Assembly: GCA_015069095.1 (NCBI GenBank)
Contig: SVJH01000014.1
Location: 1-57,869 of the forward strand
Length of the DNA stretch: 57,869 bases
Direction of reading: 5' to 3'
DNA from: Oscillospiraceae bacterium
GTDB lineage: Bacteria; Bacillota; Clostridia; UMGS1810
Below the pieces are notes generated by a model. That model was not told the DNA's origin, did not search any database, and saw nothing but the letters and a program-made list of their open reading frames with translations. Position numbers and translations under genes: made by a program. The stretch's first letter is position 1; each line of letters opens with the position of its first letter. Shown in pieces: positions 53,101-57,869 of this stretch.

Positions 53101-53946
53101 ATTAAAAGGATTGCCGCATACTGCAGAGTGTCTACAAAAGGAGAATCACAAATTTCTTCACTTAAAAATCAACGTGATTTTTTTGAGGATTTTGCAAAAT
53201 CAAACAACTTTAATCTTGTAAAAATCTATGCAGATGAAGGAATAAGCGGAACACATATGAAAAAAAGAGAAGAATTTATACGCCTTTTGGAAGACTCAAA
53301 AAAGAATATGTTTGATATTGTTGTTACTAAAGATGTTTCACGTTTTGCAAGAAACACTCTTGACTTTTTAAAAGGAATAAGAACATTAAAAGAAAACAGC
53401 GTTGATGTTCTTTTTTTATCAAACAACAAAACTGTTCTTGGTGAATCTGAATTTATACTCACAATTTACGCTGCTCTTGCCCAGCAGGAATCTGAAAACT
53501 TATCAAAAAGAGTGATTTTCGGAAAAAAACAAAGTGCTAAAGAAGGAAGAACACCAAATGTCATATTTGGTTATGACAAAGAAGGTACTTTCAACCTTAA
53601 AATAAATGAGAGCGAAGCAAAAACTGTTAAACTTATATTTAATCTTTACACAAAAAACAAATTTGGAATGCAAAAAATTGCAACTTTCTTAAACGATAAA
53701 AAAATCCCGACCAAAAAGAGAAAAAAGTGGAACGGAAAAAGCATTGAGCGAATACTTAAAAACCCCATTTATACGGGAATTTTAATTAACAATAAAACTA
53801 CTGTTAGCAACTTTTTATCTTCCAAAAGAACAAATACAGATGATTTTTTTGTACATAAAAAAGACAATTTCAAAATCATTTCAAAATCGCAGTTTGAATG
53901 TGCTCAAAAGATTATTAAATCAAAAAGAAAACAAGGTACCGTTTGA
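53101..53946 (+). CDS. Compact serine recombinase (resolvase/invertase family), non-canonical start
   Basis: The protein reads K-R-I-A-A-Y-C-R-V-S-T-K-G from just after ATT 53101, giving the serine nucleophile motif, then IYADEGISGTHMKKREEF, TKDVSRFARNTLD, and a recombinase domain ending NPIYTGILINNKTT. At about 281 residues it lacks the zinc-ribbon and coiled-coil of large serine recombinases. The first canonical in-frame start (GTG 53128) lies inside the catalytic motif; upstream in frame there is no ATG/GTG/TTG back to a TAA at 53065. AAGGA lies 9 nt before ATT 53101, so initiation at AUU is likely unless the sequence is wrong. Confidence 0.82.
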   Translation: MKRIAAYCRVSTKGESQISSLKNQRDFFEDFAKSNNFNLVKIYADEGISGTHMKKREEFIRLLEDSKKNMFDIVVTKDVSRFARNTLDFLKGIRTLKENSVDVLFLSNNKTVLGESEFILTIYAALAQQESENLSKRVIFGKKQSAKEGRTPNVIFGYDKEGTFNLKINESEAKTVKLIFNLYTKNKFGMQKIATFLNDKKIPTKKRKKWNGKSIERILKNPIYTGILINNKTTVSNFLSSKRTNTDDFFVHKKDNFKIISKSQFECAQKIIKSKRKQGTV

Positions 53947-53956
53947 TACCTTGTTT
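53929..53956. terminator. Bidirectional terminator overlapping the recombinase stop
   Basis: AAACAAGGTA pairs with TACCTTGTTT around a short loop, with T-tracts on both strands. The recombinase stop codon lies inside the hairpin, and the SLH gene ends 8 bp further on. Confidence 0.78.
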
Positions 53957-53963
53957 TTTTATT

Positions 53964-55325
53964 TTACACAAAATCTTCAAGTCGTTTGTCAAAGAATATA
54001 TACAAAAGTTCATCTACAGTTTCAAGTGGGAAGTTTGACAAAAGTCTTGATTCAAAATCACTTTTTCTTGTAGGATCAAGTGCATCGTAAAGTGCTTTTG
54101 CTTTTGCAATATCTGTTGCATACGTTGTTTTTACATAATCGTCTGCATAAATTATAACATTTCTGTCTGCATCTGCTTTAACACTGTTAAGTGTTGATCT
54201 TATAATGTTTATGATTGGCACTTCATACTCTGATTCAAATCTTGTACGTCTGATATACAAAAGCATATCATCTATTTTTCCAAGTACAGCCGCTTGTTTT
54301 TTAATATCTAATACAGGTTCCTCATCTTCTTCGTTACCAGTGTTTTCGTTGCCAGTATTTTCGTTACCGGTGTTTTCATTGCCAGTGTTTTCGTTACCAG
54401 TATTTTCATTGCCTGTATTTTCGTTACCGGTGTTTTCATTACCGGTGTTTTCGTTGCCAGTGTTTTCATTGCCGGTGTTTTCATTGCCAGTGTTTTCATT
54501 GCCAGTGTTTTCATTACCGGTGTTTTCATTACCGGTGTTTTCATTGCCGGTATTTTCGTTGCCGGTATTTTCGTTGCCGGTGTTTTCGTTGCCGGTGTTT
54601 TCGTTGCCGGTGTTATTATCATTAGCGTTATCGCCAGGTGTTACTTTATCGTCGTCTTTATCATTAGATGAATTATTTCCATTACCACTTGGACCAGAAG
54701 GACTTGTTGGTGTTGATGGTGTTGGTGTAATTACAGGAGTATCAATTACAAAACTTGCAAGTACCTGAGCAAGTTCGCCTCTTGTAATATTTTCTGTTGC
54801 TCTGAAAGTATTTCCTTCTTCAAGCGACATAAATCTGTTTGCAAGAACTTTTCTTACATATGGAAGTGCCCATTCTGCCACTTCATCGTTAATGTTCTGC
54901 ATAAACGGAAGTTCATAAAGTCCGCCGACTCTTGTAATAATAACACAAGTTTCCTGTCTTGTAAGATTATTGTTTCCTCTAAAACTTCCATCTTCATAAC
55001 CTGCGATATATCCTGCTTTTTTAGCAATTAAAGTATACGGATAAAACCAGTCTGTATCTTTAACGTCATTAAAGTTTGTTGCATCGCTCTCGGTATAGTT
55101 AAAAACCAAATTAACCATTTTTACAAGTTCTGCTCTTGTAACATATCCGTCAGGTCTGAAGGTGTTGTCGCCATAGCCAATTACTATCCCTTTATCGGCA
55201 AGTTTGTATATTGCACTTCCCATAGGCGTTGCTCTGTCTACATCGGTAAACGTAACGCCCGCAGCACTTACAGTAGCAAATGAAAGCATAATGATTATAC
55301 AAATTGCTGTAATTATTTTTTTCAT
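53964..55325 (-). CDS. SLH-domain surface protein with 19 NTGNE repeats
   Basis: This 453-residue secreted protein has a signal peptide (MKKIITAICIIIMLSFATVSAAG), three S-layer homology motifs (FTDVDRATPMGSAIYKL to FRPDGYVTRAELVKMV; FNDVKDTDWFYPY to LTRQETCVIITRV; INDEVAEWALPYVRKVL to ITRGELAQVL), a Pro/Ser/Thr/Asn/Asp linker, 19 tandem NTGNE repeats, and an about 115-residue C-terminal domain of unknown type. SLH domains anchor proteins to secondary cell-wall polymers. AGGAGG is 9 nt before the ATG at 55325; the longer frame starts at a TTG overlapping that SD. Confidence 0.92.
   Translation of the reverse strand: MKKIITAICIIIMLSFATVSAAGVTFTDVDRATPMGSAIYKLADKGIVIGYGDNTFRPDGYVTRAELVKMVNLVFNYTESDATNFNDVKDTDWFYPYTLIAKKAGYIAGYEDGSFRGNNNLTRQETCVIITRVGGLYELPFMQNINDEVAEWALPYVRKVLANRFMSLEEGNTFRATENITRGELAQVLASFVIDTPVITPTPSTPTSPSGPSGNGNNSSNDKDDDKVTPGDNANDNNTGNENTGNENTGNENTGNENTGNENTGNENTGNENTGNENTGNENTGNENTGNENTGNENTGNENTGNENTGNENTGNENTGNENTGNENTGNEEDEEPVLDIKKQAAVLGKIDDMLLYIRRTRFESEYEVPIINIIRSTLNSVKADADRNVIIYADDYVKTTYATDIAKAKALYDALDPTRKSDFESRLLSNFPLETVDELLYIFFDKRLEDFV
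54330..54614 (-). repeat. 15-bp tandem repeat, 19 units
   Basis: Nineteen consecutive 15-bp units encode N-T-G-N-E. Units differ mainly at third positions (GTTACC/GTTGCC; GGT/AGT; TTTTCG/TTTTCA on the plus strand), so the array is near-perfect in protein but degenerate in DNA. Copy-number change would stay in frame. Confidence 0.97.
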
Positions 55326-55361
55326 TTCATTTTTCCTCCTCAAGTTGTTTTTTTGTTTAGA

Positions 55362-55387
55362 ATAGGCAGAATTTTCATTCTGCCTAT
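55362..55387. repeat. Perfect inverted repeat between surface-protein genes
   Basis: ATAGGCAGAAT pairs with ATTCTGCCTAT around a TTTC loop. There is no clear T-tract on the minus transcript, so its role as terminator is uncertain. Confidence 0.5.
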
Positions 55388-55422
55388 CCTTAAAAGTTAT
55401 TGTGGAAACAACAAGGTTCTCT

Positions 55423-55454
55423 AAAAATCTTAAGCCTTTGGCTTTTAGATTTTC
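55423..55454 (-). terminator. Terminator of the InlB-repeat surface protein gene
   Basis: AAAATCT and AAGCC pair with GGCTT and AGATTTT across a short loop; the minus transcript ends in TTTTTAGAG. It follows the 55467 stop codon by 13 bp. Confidence 0.62.
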
Positions 55455-55466
55455 GTGAGGTTCTTA

Positions 55467-57869
55467 TTATTTAAATAATGTACGTTCAACCTGAATCCAG
55501 TTATTTCTAAATTCTTGTCTGTATTTATCTGTTGCAATTTCCTTGTCTTCAAATTTTTCGGCTAAAATATCGTCAAACACTTCGTTTGTTGTAATATTTG
55601 CATTATTGATTATATAATTAACTGCTTTTTTAACTTTATCATAATCTTCGCCGGTATAGTCTTTGTTAAATTGACTTCCTTTATACCAGTTAATAGCCTT
55701 GTCTAAAAGACCAGGGAATTTTGAGTCAAGAAGTTCTAATACTTTTGCTTCAAGTTTTCTTACAACGTCTTTGTCAACCTTATCAGGTAATTCTCCATCT
55801 TCAATATATGCTTCAACCATATCAACTGCAATGTTTACATATTTTAGAACAAGTTCCTGATAGTTGTCTGCAAGTTTGTTTACTTTATCCATATCAAGAT
55901 TGTCATGGTACCAAACAAATGCATCATCACCAAGAATTGATGCTTTTACTATATTCTGATAGTAATCATCTGTTGTTCGTAGTTTATATCCTGTTTCTGA
56001 AGTTGAACTTTGGTCGAACCAGTTTGAAACTTCAAATAGTTTGATAAGTTCTTTTAGATATACATTTTCGTTATAATAATATTTTGAACCTGCTTTATCT
56101 TCCAATAGGTCTGTCAAATTATCATAAAGCGGAATGTATACATCAACAACCGGATTTGCTATAAATTCAACGCCTGTTGCACAATCAATTTCTGTAGCAA
56201 TACCATTTTCAAGATCATAAAGTGCATCTTCTGCTTCCTGTTTTACTCTGTCAAATGCGCCACCGTAAATTTCGATAACTTTTTCTTCAGGATAAATTAA
56301 GAATATTTTTTCAAATTTTTCAGGAAGTTTTGCTTTCATTGTATCATAATCAAATGATTTTAGTTTGTTCAAAAGACCGTCTATGATAAATGATGTATCA
56401 GCTGTTACATCAAATCTTTCATCGTTTTCAAGCTGATGAACAAGTGTTTTGAATGTTTCGCCGTACTGTTTATCAATAATCTGGTCAACTACATACTTAC
56501 GGTAATCGTTATGAGTTGAAAGATAATCTGTAAAGTGAACTGAAATTGCTTCAAGCATTGTCTGGTTAGATGAGTTTGCGTATACTACTGCTAACAACTC
56601 TTCTTCTGTAATTGTAGCATTTACAGTAATACCACTGTTTTCAAGTTCTTGTTTTACTGTATCAATGCCTACATAATGTATAAGTCCAATAAGCATTTCA
56701 TCAAGTTTTGCTTTTTCAAGATGTGTACCGTTAAGTTCTAATGCAATAAATTCTGGAAGTGATGAATTTAGTTTTGAAGATGTTTTGAACATATCTTCTG
56801 CTGCATCTCTTACGAATTTTGCCATATCATCAATTACCATTGAATATCTAAGTAAGAAACTCTGCATTAAAACGTTGTTGTCATCATCAATTACTTTGAA
56901 TTTTCTAAGTTTTTCAAGACCTTCATCATCAAGACCTACAGTTTTTACTGCGTTTAGCGGTCCGCCTTTATAGATTATATCTTTTAGTGTGTCTAAAAAT
57001 CTTGTGTCATTTTCGTAGTATGTTGCAAATGGGAACTGTCTGTCGTATTTATTTAAGTAACCTCTTAAAGCAAATTCCTGTGATGCAAGATAAACATCAG
57101 TATCTTTTGTTACTTTTGTTCCTACTTGAATTACATTTCCTTCGCCATCTTTGATTTCAGGAATAAACAACTGCCAGTCAGGGTTTGAATCTGTACCTTT
57201 GTTATACCACCATTTAAAGTTAATAACATGTTCGTATGGAACCTGGTAAAGACTTGAAATTGCTGTATCTTTGACAAATCCTACTGTTGAGTATGATGCT
57301 TCTGCATCTGTTGGCATTTTTCCTTCAATAAGAGCGTAGCCTTTTGCAACTTCTTCGGTTTTTACTTCCCAACCGTTATCGATAAATGTTACATTTACTG
57401 TTTCGATATCGTAGTACATTTCAAGTACTAATGAATTATCGCTTAAAACATTACCGGACTGTGTACTTAAAGTAGCATTAAATATAAATCCTTCGTATGT
57501 TTTTTCAACTGCTGTAACAAGTTTTCCAATTTCATCTGTTCCGGTAAATCTGTCTGCTACAACTTCTTCATAACCTGTTAAATCTGTTTTCTGTTTATAG
57601 TATTTAACTGTATACTGTGCATTATTTGCAGGAATATTATTCCATACTGCAACAAGTGTAATGTCGCCTTCAACCGGTGCATTAAAGTCATATGCGATTC
57701 CGTTTAATGTCCATCCGCCAAATGTAAAGCCAGATTTTGTTGGAGGATTTGGGCACTCTGCTTTTTCGCCATATGTAACTGTCTGTGGAGCAGGTACTGG
57801 TGTACCGCCGTTTGCATCAAATGTTACTGTATATGAATTTGCAACCCATTTTGCTTTTAATTCTACACC
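55467..57869 (-). CDS. Large surface protein with InlB B-repeat and MucBP-like modules, partial at 5' end
   Basis: The frame is open from the stop at 55467 to the window edge (800 residues), so the gene continues beyond 57869. Its visible N-terminal part has an InlB/Listeria-Bacteroides B-repeat (YTVTFDANGGTPVPAPQTV ... GFTFGGWTLNGIAYDF ... ITLVAVW), then a MucBP-like module (YTVKYYKQKTDLTGYEE ... GKLVTAVEKTYEGF). About 650 residues of mostly helical, acidic sequence follow to QVERTLFK. No LPxTG or SLH is seen at the C-terminus. The ATG at 57419 is internal. It is upstream of the SLH protein gene. Confidence 0.85.
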   Translation of the reverse strand, partial: GVELKAKWVANSYTVTFDANGGTPVPAPQTVTYGEKAECPNPPTKSGFTFGGWTLNGIAYDFNAPVEGDITLVAVWNNIPANNAQYTVKYYKQKTDLTGYEEVVADRFTGTDEIGKLVTAVEKTYEGFIFNATLSTQSGNVLSDNSLVLEMYYDIETVNVTFIDNGWEVKTEEVAKGYALIEGKMPTDAEASYSTVGFVKDTAISSLYQVPYEHVINFKWWYNKGTDSNPDWQLFIPEIKDGEGNVIQVGTKVTKDTDVYLASQEFALRGYLNKYDRQFPFATYYENDTRFLDTLKDIIYKGGPLNAVKTVGLDDEGLEKLRKFKVIDDDNNVLMQSFLLRYSMVIDDMAKFVRDAAEDMFKTSSKLNSSLPEFIALELNGTHLEKAKLDEMLIGLIHYVGIDTVKQELENSGITVNATITEEELLAVVYANSSNQTMLEAISVHFTDYLSTHNDYRKYVVDQIIDKQYGETFKTLVHQLENDERFDVTADTSFIIDGLLNKLKSFDYDTMKAKLPEKFEKIFLIYPEEKVIEIYGGAFDRVKQEAEDALYDLENGIATEIDCATGVEFIANPVVDVYIPLYDNLTDLLEDKAGSKYYYNENVYLKELIKLFEVSNWFDQSSTSETGYKLRTTDDYYQNIVKASILGDDAFVWYHDNLDMDKVNKLADNYQELVLKYVNIAVDMVEAYIEDGELPDKVDKDVVRKLEAKVLELLDSKFPGLLDKAINWYKGSQFNKDYTGEDYDKVKKAVNYIINNANITTNEVFDDILAEKFEDKEIATDKYRQEFRNNWIQVERTLFK

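Noticed and set aside
53056-53128. An invertible promoter between the Cys-rich gene and the recombinase
   Set aside because: No inverted repeats flanking a promoter could be seen in this interval.
54330-54614. Regular repeats suggestive of a CRISPR array
   Set aside because: Units are 15 bp, contiguous and without spacers, and encode an in-frame pentapeptide.
54205-54768. A 187-residue plus-strand open frame rich in FSLPV repeats opposite the SLH protein
   Set aside because: It is produced by the 15-bp tandem repeat read on the other strand; the sense protein has signal peptide, SLH domains and SD.

Overview
The window is AT-rich DNA from a spore-forming, low-GC Firmicute of the class Clostridia, probably an uncultured or gut lineage. 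This is inferred from the mother-cell sporulation pair spoIIGA-sigE, the ctsR-mcsA-mcsB-clpC operon with a CtsR operator, S-layer-homology and stalk-domain surface proteins, and near-consensus sigma-A promoters with 17-bp spacers. I could not assign a genus. No CRISPR array, rRNA or intact insertion sequence was seen.

Layout. (1) Positions 1-17,000, minus strand: an 18-gene polysaccharide operon running from a consensus promoter at 16,956-16,984 to a terminator at 1-37. It encodes a PglE/EpsN-like aminotransferase, a monotopic phosphoglycosyl transferase, six glycosyltransferases, two hexapeptide acyltransferases, a Wzy-like polymerase, a Wzx-like flippase, two ATP-grasp enzymes (one TupA-like, one CarB-like), a GNAT acetyltransferase, a second sugar aminotransferase, and RfbA/RfbB. 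This looks like a lipid-linked, Wzx/Wzy-type surface polysaccharide containing 4-amino-4,6-dideoxy sugars, possibly with amino-acid or peptide decoration. (2) 17,100-18,200: a monocistronic SDR gene. (3) 18,200-21,200: a decayed accessory island beside tRNA-Cys. It holds a 5'-truncated zinc-ribbon/nuclease-like gene, repeats, and a tyrosine integrase fused in frame to an unrelated stalk domain. (4) 21,200-21,800: a five-tRNA operon (Val-Asp-Phe-Gly-Cys). (5) 21,800-24,400: tyrS, a DRTGG-like protein gene and hslO. (6) 24,400-25,300: three small clostridial proteins of unknown role. (7) 25,300-28,900: a DtxR-family regulator coupled to a stalk-domain protein, and the feoA-feoB-FeoB-associated operon with three operator-like palindromes. 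(8) an AraC regulator. (9) 29,800-34,730: an isolated str operon (L7Ae-like, rpsL, rpsG, fusA, tuf). (10) a SulP transporter and a lipoprotein. (11) ctsR-mcsA-mcsB-clpC. (12) secD-secF with a nearby lipoprotein copy of the SecD periplasmic domain. (13) an AEC transporter, sigE and spoIIGA. (14) a Gld-like ABC module with a DUF4340 protein. (15) a Cys-rich protein, a compact serine recombinase, an SLH protein with 19 tandem NTGNE repeats, and the C-terminal part of a large InlB-repeat surface protein that runs off the right edge.

The most notable observations are: two genes (spoIIGA and the serine recombinase) whose conserved N-termini begin exactly at AUA/AUU rather than a canonical start; a free-standing SecD-P1 lipoprotein beside secDF; the integrase-stalk chimera next to tRNA-Cys; operator-like palindromes over the feo promoter with a nearby DtxR-type regulator bearing a C-x-x-E-H metal site; and two ATP-grasp ligases in one polysaccharide operon. 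Functions are assigned from recognisable family motifs only; no database search was run.
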